This document shows, piece by piece, positions 16,132 through 23,692 of a DNA stretch of 32,033 nucleotides. The stretch covers positions 1 to 32,033 of the forward strand of contig CADBZI010000023.1 of assembly GCA_902799015.1 (NCBI GenBank). Reading direction: 5' to 3'. Source of the stretch: an uncultured Lachnospiraceae bacterium. Its GTDB lineage: Bacteria > Bacillota > Clostridia > Lachnospirales > Lachnospiraceae. Position numbers and translations under genes: made by a program. The notes beneath the pieces are model-generated. The model was given only the letters and a program-made list of their open reading frames with translations. It searched no databases and was not told the origin of the DNA. Each line of letters starts with the position of its first letter. Within the stretch, counting starts at the first letter, position 1.

Positions 16132-17133
16132 ATGAAGGAAAAAGCAGCGAGAAACCGGACGATTGACTTCACGATCGAAGAGGGAAGAGAATATCTGGAC
16201 CGTTGCATGCGAGCCGACGCTGTTTCAGGGACTGTGGCGTCCGTGGTGAATCAGTTCATCATCGGCGACTGCATGGAGGTCATGGATAAAATGCCGCGGC
16301 GGTTTGTTGATCTGCTGGTGGCTGATCCGCCCTATAACCTGGCAAAGGATTATCACGGCAATCAGTTTAACAAAAAGAGCCGGGAGGATTACAGAGCATA
16401 TACCATTGCCTGGCTGGAAAAAGCAATCCCCCTGCTGAAAAAGACAGCTTCCATCTATGTGTGCTGTGACTGGAGGTCCAGCCTGGTCATCGGAGATGTT
16501 TTGTATCACTATTTCAAGGTGCGGAACAGAATCACCTGGCAGAGAGAGAAGGGCAGAGGCGCTCTGACAAACTGGAAAAACGGTATGGAGGATATCTGGT
16601 TCGCAACGGTGAGCAATGAATATACATTCAATCTGGAAGACGTGAAAATCCGGAAAAAGGTGATCGCGCCCTATAAAGTGGAGGGGAAGCCGAAGGACTG
16701 GGAGGAAACGGAAGGAGGCAATTTCAGGAATACCTGTCCGTCCAATTTCTGGGATGATATCTCCATTCCGTACTGGTCCATGCCTGAGAACACGGCACAT
16801 CCTGCGCAGAAGCCCGAGAAGCTGATCGCGAAGCTGATCCTTGCGAGCAGCCGGGAAGGTGATATCGTGTTCGATCCATTTGCCGGTTCCGGAACGACAG
16901 CAGTGACCGCAAAAAAACTCAGAAGAAGATTCGTATGTGTGGAACAGAACAAACGGTACGGAGCCTGGGCGCAGAAACGGCTGGAAATGGCCGAAGCGGA
17001 TCCTTCTATTCAGGGATATCAGAATGGGGTGTTCTGGGAGAGAAATACCTTGACAGAACAGAGAAAAGCCTTGAACAGGGCAAAAGAAAATTCTGCATGC
17101 GCCTGCGCAGAAAAAAAGCATCCATCCCGGTAA
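16132..17133 (+). CDS. Orphan DNA methyltransferase (beta-class, N6-adenine or N4-cytosine)
   Basis: A 333-residue site-specific DNA methyltransferase. The catalytic motif IV is DPPYNL (residues 65-70), and the AdoMet motif I, FDPFAGSGTT (residues 247-256), comes after it. That order defines the beta class, which includes N6-adenine and N4-cytosine enzymes. HPAQKPEKL at about 223 precedes motif I as expected. No restriction endonuclease or specificity subunit is adjacent, so it appears solitary. The ATG at 16132 follows AGAAGGG; the frame extends upstream to 16009 but that part is translated repeat sequence. The last codons overlap a bidirectional terminator. Recognition sequence unknown. Confidence 0.85.
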   Translation: MKEKAARNRTIDFTIEEGREYLDRCMRADAVSGTVASVVNQFIIGDCMEVMDKMPRRFVDLLVADPPYNLAKDYHGNQFNKKSREDYRAYTIAWLEKAIPLLKKTASIYVCCDWRSSLVIGDVLYHYFKVRNRITWQREKGRGALTNWKNGMEDIWFATVSNEYTFNLEDVKIRKKVIAPYKVEGKPKDWEETEGGNFRNTCPSNFWDDISIPYWSMPENTAHPAQKPEKLIAKLILASSREGDIVFDPFAGSGTTAVTAKKLRRRFVCVEQNKRYGAWAQKRLEMAEADPSIQGYQNGVFWERNTLTEQRKALNRAKENSACACAEKKHPSR

Positions 17134-17149
17134 GCGGAATGGATGTTTT
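17111..17149 (-). terminator. Bidirectional terminator between convergent genes
   Basis: CATCCAT (17119-17125) pairs with ATGGATG (17139-17145). On the minus strand seven T residues follow (complement of 17111-17117), terminating the SGNH hydrolase gene. On the + strand TTTTC follows. The hairpin contains the last codons and stop of the methyltransferase. Confidence 0.75.
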
Positions 17150-17168
17150 CATTTGATTTGATGCGTGT

Positions 17169-18386
17169 TTAGCTGGCGCTGACGGAATCATCCTCGCCGG
17201 AGTCAGAATCGCTGCTGTCTGCATCCTCTATGAGGCTGTTTTCCGTTTCGGAGACAGCCTGGGAAGCTGTGTTCGCAATGTCATCCGGATGGTTTGCGAT
17301 CTCGGCGGAAAACTCCTCATCCGTGAGATAGTGTGTCTTCAGGTAATCCAGCATCATAGCCAGATAATCCGCATACAGATGGATACCGTCCGGAGAGGCA
17401 TCAGAGATCAGACTGCCGGTGCCGTCGGAGAAGATCTCATTCAGGTTCAGATAGTAACTGTACCAAAGCTCATCGCAGGCTTCCAGGATATATCCGTTGA
17501 TTGTACGGACATTGTCATTGTTGTCGTATTCAAATCCGGCGGCAATCTTGGACTCATCCACATAGATTACCGAACAGACATAGATAATTGCCTGAGGCTG
17601 AAGCTGATGGAACTCCTCCAGCACAGACTTAAACGTAGGCAGGAAGTCTTCCCAGGGATAATAACCAAGGTCATTCGCGCCGAGCATCAGATAGATCCGG
17701 TCATACTGGTGACCGCTGAGCCCCTGATACACAGAGATATTCCCCTCTGCGGTCTGAATGATCTGCTTGTCCATGTCGTTGATGGCCAGACCGATTCCGG
17801 TCAGGAAGGTACCCTGTGTGATACCGGAAGAATTCCGGAATCCTTCCATGCGGGAGTCTCCGATAAAGACCGCGTTGTTGAAGAAAGAATCATCAACCCC
17901 CTGATCCCGTGCCTTCAATACCTTCTGATCATCAATCGATTCGGAATTCTGCGTCTGAACGGGAAGAGCAGAAGGGACAGACACTGCCTGCGCATCGTCA
18001 TCCTCTACGATACCTCCCGCAAGAGCGACAACAGAAGCATTCCCTCCGCTTGAAGGAGTGGATTCCCTGGTCGAATGGGCGACATCCGAGCCGGCGGAGT
18101 CCTGGAGCAGACCTTCCGTCTGGGCATTTCCCGCGGAATTCATGATCTCAACACTGGTTCCTACCCGGTGTGTAAACAGCCGGTAGATTACATTTCCCTC
18201 GAATACAACAAGAACCAGGCATACAAGCCCCAGCAGCCGGGCGATCAGGTATCTTCCCGCGTCTGCTCTGACAGGCCTGCGTCTTTTTCCGGAGCGGCTT
18301 TTTGCTGCCGCAGTGCGGGTCTTTGTGCCGCCGGACTCTCTGTTTTCAGTTAATTCATCCGGTTTATCGGAATGGGTCTTCTCCAT
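17169..18386 (-). CDS. Membrane-anchored SGNH/GDSL hydrolase
   Basis: A 405-residue protein with a basic cytoplasmic N-terminus (KRRRP), one transmembrane segment at about 46-65, a low-complexity extracellular linker (about 80-165) and an SGNH hydrolase domain. Block I is FIGDSRMEGF with Ser178 as the nucleophile. Block III is GANDLGY with Asn238, and block V is DGIHL with Asp333 and His336, so the catalytic set is complete. The C-terminus is very acidic and Ser-rich. SGNH enzymes of this kind act as esterases or acyltransferases on surface glycans. GGAG lies about 10 bases before the start. It diverges from an MBOAT gene with overlapping promoters, which supports a joint role in glycan O-acylation (inference). 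Confidence 0.85.
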   Translation of the reverse strand: MEKTHSDKPDELTENRESGGTKTRTAAAKSRSGKRRRPVRADAGRYLIARLLGLVCLVLVVFEGNVIYRLFTHRVGTSVEIMNSAGNAQTEGLLQDSAGSDVAHSTRESTPSSGGNASVVALAGGIVEDDDAQAVSVPSALPVQTQNSESIDDQKVLKARDQGVDDSFFNNAVFIGDSRMEGFRNSSGITQGTFLTGIGLAINDMDKQIIQTAEGNISVYQGLSGHQYDRIYLMLGANDLGYYPWEDFLPTFKSVLEEFHQLQPQAIIYVCSVIYVDESKIAAGFEYDNNDNVRTINGYILEACDELWYSYYLNLNEIFSDGTGSLISDASPDGIHLYADYLAMMLDYLKTHYLTDEEFSAEIANHPDDIANTASQAVSETENSLIEDADSSDSDSGEDDSVSAS

Positions 18387-18473
18387 GCAAGACAGTCTCC
18401 TTCACGTTGTTTCCGGCTGCAGAACATACTGGAAATAGCCCTTAGTCTGATGCGTCCGGCCGCAAAGTCACGG

Positions 18474-18502
18474 TTGAACACAGTACCTTATTATTATATA
18501 AT
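18474..18502 (+). promoter_or_regulatory. Promoter of the MBOAT-DHHW genes
   Basis: TTGAAC (18474-18479), a 17-bp spacer, and a perfect TATAAT (18497-18502). Predicted start near 18509, about 35 bases before the ATG at 18544. Confidence 0.75.
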
Positions 18503-18520
18503 AACCGAGTTGATTGTAAA
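18493..18520 (-). promoter_or_regulatory. Candidate promoter of the SGNH hydrolase gene
   Basis: On the minus strand TTTACA (18520-18515), a 16-bp spacer, and TATAAT (18498-18493). The -10 overlaps that of the opposing promoter. The leader to the ATG at 18386 would be about 100 bases. Confidence 0.5.
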
Positions 18521-18543
18521 GCAAATTTTAGGGTGAGCAAAGT

Positions 18544-19962
18544 ATGGTATTCAGCAGTTTGCTGTTTCTGTTCCGGTTTCTCCCTCTCGTGCTGATTCTG
18601 TATTTCGCTGCGCCCAGACGCCTTCGCAACCTGGTGCTGCTTCTGGTCAGTCTGGTCTTTTACGCATGGGGCGAACCGGTATATGTTATTCTGATGATCG
18701 TGTCGATCCTGATCTCCTGGACAGGAGGTCTTATGGTCGACCGTTATTTGTGTCAGGGAAGAAGTAAGGCTGCAAAGATCAGCCTTGCCGTTTCCGTTGC
18801 GGCCGGCTTATCGCTTCTGGGCTTTTTCAAGTACGCGGACTTTGTTCTGCGCACGGTCAATCAGCTCGCGCACAGTGATATCCCGCTTCTTTCTCTTTCC
18901 CTCCCGATCGGAATCAGCTTTTATACCTTCCAGACGATTTCTTATATCATTGACGTTTACCGCGGAAGCGCAAGTGTACAGAAGAATATCATTTCCTACG
19001 GGGCTTATGTCACGATGTTCCCGCAGCTGATCGCGGGGCCGATTGTTCAGTATAAGACGATTGACCGGCAGCTGCGCAGCAGGAGAGAATCCGCGGACGA
19101 ATTCGCGCTTGGCGTGATGCGTTTCATGTGCGGATTCGGGAAGAAGGTTCTGCTCGCCAACAACGCTGGCCTTCTGTGGGATCAGATCCGTGTGATGGAT
19201 CCGGGAACCCTTCCGGTTCTGACTGCATGGATCGGTATTGCCGCATATACATTTCAGATTTATTTCGATTTTTCCGGCTATTCCGATATGGCGATCGGAT
19301 TGGGACACATGTTTGGGTTCCGGTTCCTGGAAAACTTTGATCATCCGTATCAGTCGAAAAGCGCGACGGAGTTCTGGAGAAGGTGGCACATTTCCCTGGG
19401 AACCTGGTTCCGGGAGTATGTGTACATTCCTCTGGGCGGAAGCAGAAATGGCACGGCAGGGCTGATCCGCAGCACCATGGCGGTATGGCTTCTGACCGGA
19501 ATCTGGCACGGGGCTGACTGGAACTTCATTGTCTGGGGACTGTACTACGGCGTGCTCCTGCTTCTGGAGAAGCTCGTTTACGGGAAGGCGCTGAAAAAGC
19601 TTCCCGGTGTTGTGCAGCACATCTACAGCATGTTTGTGGTGATGATCGGCTGGTTTATCTTCTCCTTCAACGAAATCTCAGGGGGGATGGGATATCTCGG
19701 CGCCATGTTCGGAGGCGGAAGAAAGCTTTTCGACAGCGGATCTATCTATCAGCTGTATTCGAACGCTGTGATGCTGGCTGTTTTGATTCTTGGCAGCACC
19801 ACGCTTCCCGCAGCCCTTGCAGGAAAAGTGCTCAGCAGACTGGAAGACGCAAAGGTTATTCCGATCATTTTGCGGGGCGCCTTTGTCGTGACTGTGTTCC
19901 TCGCAGGAACTGCATATCTGGTCAGCGCGTCCTATAATCCGTTCCTGTACTTCAGGTTCTGA
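18544..19962 (+). CDS. MBOAT family O-acyltransferase (AlgI/DltB-like)
   Basis: A 472-residue polytopic membrane protein. It starts directly with hydrophobic segments and carries the AlgI-type sequence FYAWGEP, PIGISFYTFQTISYIIDVYRG and FPQLIAGPIVQY. The two conserved histidines are His282 in EFWRRWHISLGTWFREYVY and His322 in WLLTGIWHGADWNF, the latter being the presumed catalytic residue. MBOAT proteins of this type move acyl groups across the membrane for O-acylation of surface polysaccharides. It is followed after 26 bases by a DHHW protein, the usual partner. The ATG at 18544 follows GGGTGAGC, a weak ribosome binding site. Confidence 0.9.
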   Translation: MVFSSLLFLFRFLPLVLILYFAAPRRLRNLVLLLVSLVFYAWGEPVYVILMIVSILISWTGGLMVDRYLCQGRSKAAKISLAVSVAAGLSLLGFFKYADFVLRTVNQLAHSDIPLLSLSLPIGISFYTFQTISYIIDVYRGSASVQKNIISYGAYVTMFPQLIAGPIVQYKTIDRQLRSRRESADEFALGVMRFMCGFGKKVLLANNAGLLWDQIRVMDPGTLPVLTAWIGIAAYTFQIYFDFSGYSDMAIGLGHMFGFRFLENFDHPYQSKSATEFWRRWHISLGTWFREYVYIPLGGSRNGTAGLIRSTMAVWLLTGIWHGADWNFIVWGLYYGVLLLLEKLVYGKALKKLPGVVQHIYSMFVVMIGWFIFSFNEISGGMGYLGAMFGGGRKLFDSGSIYQLYSNAVMLAVLILGSTTLPAALAGKVLSRLEDAKVIPIILRGAFVVTVFLAGTAYLVSASYNPFLYFRF

Positions 19963-19988
19963 GAGGATGATTCAGGCAGGATGAAAAA

Positions 19989-21143
19989 ATGAAAAAACAT
20001 CAGTCCGTCTATCTGAATACCATATTTTTGCTTCTGATCTTCGGCTTTGCAGCCGCGAATATTCTCCGGCCGCAGAAAGAAAGGAGTGAGACGGAAAACC
20101 GTACGCTCGTCAAGAGGCCCGCTCTGACCTGGGATTCTCTGATATCGGGAGAATTTGCGAAGGAATATGAGAGCTATCTTTCCGATCAGTTTATCCTGAG
20201 AGATCAATGGATCACGCTCCGGACGGGGATTGAGAGAGCGTGCATGAAGCAGGAGCTGAATGATGTCTATTTTGCGTCCGACGACTATCTGATTGAGAAG
20301 CATACGGGCACCTTCACACAGGAAAATGCACAGGCGAACATCACAAGGCTGGGCGCATTTTTCCAAAATCTGGAAGCGTCCTATTCTCCGGAGCATCTTG
20401 GCTGCATCATAGTGCCGAACGCGGTGAAGGTTCTTTCGGAAAAGCTGCCTGCGTTTGCCGATCCCTATGATGAAAAGCTGTATCTTGACCAGCTTGCGGC
20501 AGCTTTGCCGGAAGGTGTGTGGATCGATGCGCTGGATGTGCTTGCGCGTTCTCATGAAGCGGACGGATCCAGACAGCTGTATTACCGGACCGATCACCAC
20601 TGGACGACGGAAGCGGCATTTGAGGTGTGTGCGGCCTGGCTGAGAGAAAAGGGAATCGGAAATCTGGAGGCAGATCAGTTTCATGTGACGACGGTAACGG
20701 ATTTCTTCGAGGGTACCATTGCGTCAAAGCTTGGGATCGCGCATCGCGCCGACTCCATACAAAGATGGGACCCGGTGATTCCGTATGATTATTATCTGGT
20801 CTATAATCAGAGTGACGAGATCCGCAATTCGATGTACCAGGAATCCTATCTTGATACAAAAGACAAATACGCATATTTCTACGGCGGAAACAATGGACTC
20901 ATTGAGACGAAGATGCCGGACAGCCGGACCGGAAGGAAGCTTCTGATCATCAAGGATTCCTATGCACATTGCTTTGCTCCGTTTGCCTGCGGGCTGTTTG
21001 ACGAGGTGGATCTGCTGGATCCAAGGTATTACAACGCCAGCATCAGGGAATTGATGGCATCGAAGTCCTACACAGATGTTCTTGTTCTGTTCAATGCGGC
21101 GGGCTTCGCGGAAGAGACGGCGATCGCAAGACTGTTGTCATAA
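19989..21143 (+). CDS. DHHW/AlgJ-like protein, partner of the MBOAT acyltransferase
   Basis: A 384-residue protein with a single N-terminal membrane segment (residues 8-25), so most of it is extracytoplasmic. It carries ENRTL at about 36-40, DQFILRDQW at about 66-74, the diagnostic YYRTDHHWT (DHHW at residues 202-205), and a later KLLIIKDSYAH segment containing the SGNH-like serine. These features match the DHHW family, related to AlgJ/AlgX, in which the SGNH-type fold transfers acetyl groups to glycans. The arrangement directly downstream of the MBOAT gene supports an acyl relay from MBOAT to this protein. The glycan target is unknown; rhamnose-containing polymer is possible given the nearby rml genes. 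Confidence 0.85.
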   Translation: MKKHQSVYLNTIFLLLIFGFAAANILRPQKERSETENRTLVKRPALTWDSLISGEFAKEYESYLSDQFILRDQWITLRTGIERACMKQELNDVYFASDDYLIEKHTGTFTQENAQANITRLGAFFQNLEASYSPEHLGCIIVPNAVKVLSEKLPAFADPYDEKLYLDQLAAALPEGVWIDALDVLARSHEADGSRQLYYRTDHHWTTEAAFEVCAAWLREKGIGNLEADQFHVTTVTDFFEGTIASKLGIAHRADSIQRWDPVIPYDYYLVYNQSDEIRNSMYQESYLDTKDKYAYFYGGNNGLIETKMPDSRTGRKLLIIKDSYAHCFAPFACGLFDEVDLLDPRYYNASIRELMASKSYTDVLVLFNAAGFAEETAIARLLS

Positions 21144-21163
21144 TAGAAAGAGAGGGCAGGGCC

Positions 21164-22069
21164 ATGAGCTGTGCAGATAAGATATTCATTGACATGTGCA
21201 AGGACATTCTCGAGAACGGGACGAGCACCGCGGGACAGAAGGTCAGACCGCACTGGCCGGACGGCACGAGCGCATATACGATCAAACGTTTCGGCGTATG
21301 CAACCGGTATGATCTGAGGAAGGAATTTCCTGCCCTTACGCTCAGAAAGACTGCGCTGAAAAGTGCGATGGATGAGATCCTCTGGATCTGGCAGAAAAAG
21401 TCAAACAATATTCATGATCTCAAGCCTCACATCTGGGATGAATGGGCGGATGCGGACGGAAGCATCGGAAAGGCCTACGGATATCAGATGGGCGTAAAGC
21501 ACCGCTACAAGGAAGGGATGTTTGATCAGGTAGACCGGGTGCTGTATGACCTGAAGAACAATCCGTACAGCCGCCGCATTATGACGAATCTATATGTGCA
21601 TCAGGATCTTTCAGAAATGAACCTGTATCCCTGTGCGTACAGCATGACCTTCAATGTTACGAGAGAGAAGGTCAATCCTTCTGCTGACAGCCCGGCCGCG
21701 CTGGACAGAATGCCCGAAGCGGATGAGAATGGTGAGCGGCTTGTACTGAATGCGGTTCTGAATCAGAGATCCAATGACGTCCTGACCGCCAATAACTGGA
21801 ATGTGGCACAGTACGCGATTCTTTTGATGATGATGGCGCAGGTGAGCGATATGGTGCCGGGAGAACTGGTTCACATGATCGCGGATGCGCATATCTATGA
21901 CAGGCACATCCCGCTGATTCAGGAGCTGATTACAAGGCAGCCGCTGAAGGCACCGCGCGTATGGCTTGATCCGGATGTCACCGATTTCTATGCTTTTTCG
22001 ACGGATCATCTGCACTATGAGAATTATGAGACGCACGAGCAGATCCGGAACATACCCGTTGCGATCTGA
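21164..22069 (+). CDS. thyA: Thymidylate synthase
   Basis: A 301-residue ThyA that makes dTMP from dUMP with methylene-tetrahydrofolate. The active-site cysteine is Cys157 in NLYPCAYSMTF. The PCAY form occurs in some Bacillus-type ThyA proteins instead of PPCH. The dUMP-binding segment is NQRSNDVLTANNWNVAQYA, and HIYDRHIP is near the C-terminus. Length is longer than the E. coli enzyme because of an insertion around residues 165-190. AGAGAGGGC precedes the ATG. The DHFR gene follows, forming the usual dTMP cycle pair in which DHFR regenerates the folate oxidised by ThyA. Confidence 0.93.
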   Translation: MSCADKIFIDMCKDILENGTSTAGQKVRPHWPDGTSAYTIKRFGVCNRYDLRKEFPALTLRKTALKSAMDEILWIWQKKSNNIHDLKPHIWDEWADADGSIGKAYGYQMGVKHRYKEGMFDQVDRVLYDLKNNPYSRRIMTNLYVHQDLSEMNLYPCAYSMTFNVTREKVNPSADSPAALDRMPEADENGERLVLNAVLNQRSNDVLTANNWNVAQYAILLMMMAQVSDMVPGELVHMIADAHIYDRHIPLIQELITRQPLKAPRVWLDPDVTDFYAFSTDHLHYENYETHEQIRNIPVAI

Positions 22070-22090
22070 AGCGGAGGTTCTGAAACGCCT

Positions 22091-22112
22091 TGGGCAGTCT
22101 TGAATCTGCCCA
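22091..22112 (+). other. Intercistronic stem-loop between thyA and folA
   Basis: TGGGCAG pairs with CTGCCCA around an eight-base loop, with no T tract. Its arms resemble those of the hairpin between rmlD and rmlC. A role in mRNA processing or stability is possible but not shown. Confidence 0.45.
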
Positions 22113-22144
22113 GGACCATCCCTTGAGGAAGAAAGGAAAATACC

Positions 22145-22639
22145 ATGCAGCTGATTGCCGCGGCAGATACCAGGTGGGGAATCGGGAAAGACGGGAAGCT
22201 TCTCGTATCGATTCCTGCCGATATGAAATTTTTCCAGACAACGACGATGCATCATACGGTCATCATGGGGAGAAAGACTTTGGAAAGCTTCCCGGGGCAG
22301 AAGCCTTTGAAGAACCGACGCAATATCGTCCTGACCAGCCAGAAGGATTATTCGGTGGAGGGTGCCGAAACAGTGAACAGCGTGGAAGAGGCACTTGACC
22401 TGGTCAAAGGAACGCATCCGGACGAGGTGTTCTGCATCGGCGGAGCGCAGATTTACCGGCTGCTTCTTCCGTACTGCGATAAGGCACTGATCACAAGAAT
22501 TGATCATGTCTATGACGCAGATGCATTTATGCCTGATCTGGACATAGATCCGTCCTGGGAACTGATTCAGGAAAGTGAGGAGCAAGTCTTTTTTGATCTG
22601 ACCTATCATTTCTGCACTTACCGAAGAATCTTGACATAG
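22145..22639 (+). CDS. folA: Dihydrofolate reductase
   Basis: A 164-residue enzyme reducing dihydrofolate to tetrahydrofolate with NADPH. The N-terminal LIAAAD strand, WGIGKDGKLL loop, IPADMKFF with catalytic Asp26, GRKTLESFP, RRNIVLTSQ and FCIGGAQIYRLLLP are all in the expected order. The tryptophan that precedes the catalytic Asp helix in many DHFRs (W22 in E. coli) is replaced by valine (Val21). AGAAAGGA precedes the ATG. The last codons form the -35 box of the fruK promoter. Confidence 0.93.
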   Translation: MQLIAAADTRWGIGKDGKLLVSIPADMKFFQTTTMHHTVIMGRKTLESFPGQKPLKNRRNIVLTSQKDYSVEGAETVNSVEEALDLVKGTHPDEVFCIGGAQIYRLLLPYCDKALITRIDHVYDADAFMPDLDIDPSWELIQESEEQVFFDLTYHFCTYRRILT

Positions 22640-22660
22640 TGTCTGCCGTTCCTCTATGAT
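22631..22660 (+). promoter_or_regulatory. Promoter of fruK
   Basis: TTGACA (22631-22636, inside the last two folA codons), an 18-bp spacer, and TATGAT (22655-22660). Predicted start near 22667. Confidence 0.7.
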
Positions 22661-22684
22661 GAGATGTGAATAGCCAGATACCGT

Positions 22685-22702
22685 TATAAACATAGGTTTA
22701 TA
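22685..22702. promoter_or_regulatory. Candidate operator of fruK
   Basis: TATAAAC and GTTTATA form a perfect 7-bp inverted repeat separated by four bases, about 20 bases after the predicted transcription start. The position fits a repressor roadblock site. No regulator gene is adjacent. Confidence 0.5.
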
Positions 22703-22757
22703 GATGAGATGGGACGCAGAAATAGAATCCATCAGGAGAAGCAAAGGAGCCATTGTT

Positions 22758-23687
22758 GTGATCTATACAGTTACGTTCAGTCCAACTCTTGATTATGTTG
22801 TCAGTGTCGACCACTTCCGTACGGGTATCATCAATCGTACCACTTCAGAGCATGCGTACCCCGGCGGAAAGGGCGTGAATGTGTCCATCGCCCTGAAGAA
22901 TTTCGGCTTTGAGAATACCGCGCTGGGATTCACAGCCGGGTTCACAGGAGCAGAAATTAAGCGTCTGCTTCACGGTATCGGTGTTCAGAATAACTTTATC
23001 GATGTGGAACAGGGGATGAGCCGTATCAACATGAAGATTGTGTCGGACACGGAGACTGCAATCAACGGACAGGGTCCTCAGATCACCAAGGAGGACATGG
23101 GCACTCTCTTTGCCCGGCTGCGCTGCCTGGTTGACGGAGACTATCTTGTCCTTGCGGGGCACATTCCGGATATCCTGCCGTCTTCCATGTATGAGCAGGT
23201 GCTTGAATTCTTAAATGGCAGAAACCTGAATGTGGTAGTGGACGCGGAGAAGGAGCTTCTGACCGGGACACTCAAGTATCATCCGTGGCTGATCAAGCCG
23301 AACAGGGATGAGCTGGGAGATATCTTCGGTGTGAAGATCGAGGACCGGAAGTCAGCGCTTCCCTATGCGCGGAAGCTTCAGGAGATGGGAGCCAGAAATG
23401 TTCTCGTCAGCATGGGCGGTGACGGAGCGGTGCTCCTTTCTGAGGATGGCACGGTATACAGCTCTGATGCGCTGAAGGGCGATGTCGTGAGTACCGTCGG
23501 GGCCGGAGATTCCATGGTGGCAGGATTCATCGCCGGATATCTTCATTCAGACGGAGACTTTGAGACCGCTTTCAAGCAGGGAATGTGTGCCGGCGCGGCA
23601 AGTTCCTTCAGCCTTGTCATCCCGGATGCCAGGCAGGTGGAGCGCATGATGCGGATGTCGCATTTTGAGATTGCAATCAGCAGGTGA
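22758..23687 (+). CDS. fruK: 1-phosphofructokinase
   Basis: A 309-residue PfkB-family kinase that phosphorylates fructose-1-phosphate to fructose-1,6-bisphosphate. N-terminal YTVTFSPTLDYVV, the glycine motif YPGGKGVNVSIALKNFG, and the C-terminal GAGDSMVAGF with the catalytic Asp support the 1-phosphofructokinase subgroup. The start is a GTG at 22758, chosen because AAAGGAG lies at 22743-22749 and the protein then begins at the family's first strand. The ATG at 22704 lacks a ribosome site and directly follows the operator candidate. No fructose PTS gene is adjacent. The MgsA-like gene begins five bases after its stop. Confidence 0.85.
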   Translation: MIYTVTFSPTLDYVVSVDHFRTGIINRTTSEHAYPGGKGVNVSIALKNFGFENTALGFTAGFTGAEIKRLLHGIGVQNNFIDVEQGMSRINMKIVSDTETAINGQGPQITKEDMGTLFARLRCLVDGDYLVLAGHIPDILPSSMYEQVLEFLNGRNLNVVVDAEKELLTGTLKYHPWLIKPNRDELGDIFGVKIEDRKSALPYARKLQEMGARNVLVSMGGDGAVLLSEDGTVYSSDALKGDVVSTVGAGDSMVAGFIAGYLHSDGDFETAFKQGMCAGAASSFSLVIPDARQVERMMRMSHFEIAISR

Positions 23688-23692
23688 AAAGT

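Noticed and set aside
16132-17133. A restriction-modification system
   Set aside because: Only a methyltransferase is seen; neighbouring genes are not nucleases.
17845-17865. A 14-base match to repeat module 1 (GGAGACTCCCGCAT on the minus strand)
   Set aside because: It encodes the GDSRM active-site motif of the SGNH hydrolase and has no flanking similarity, so it is a coincidence.
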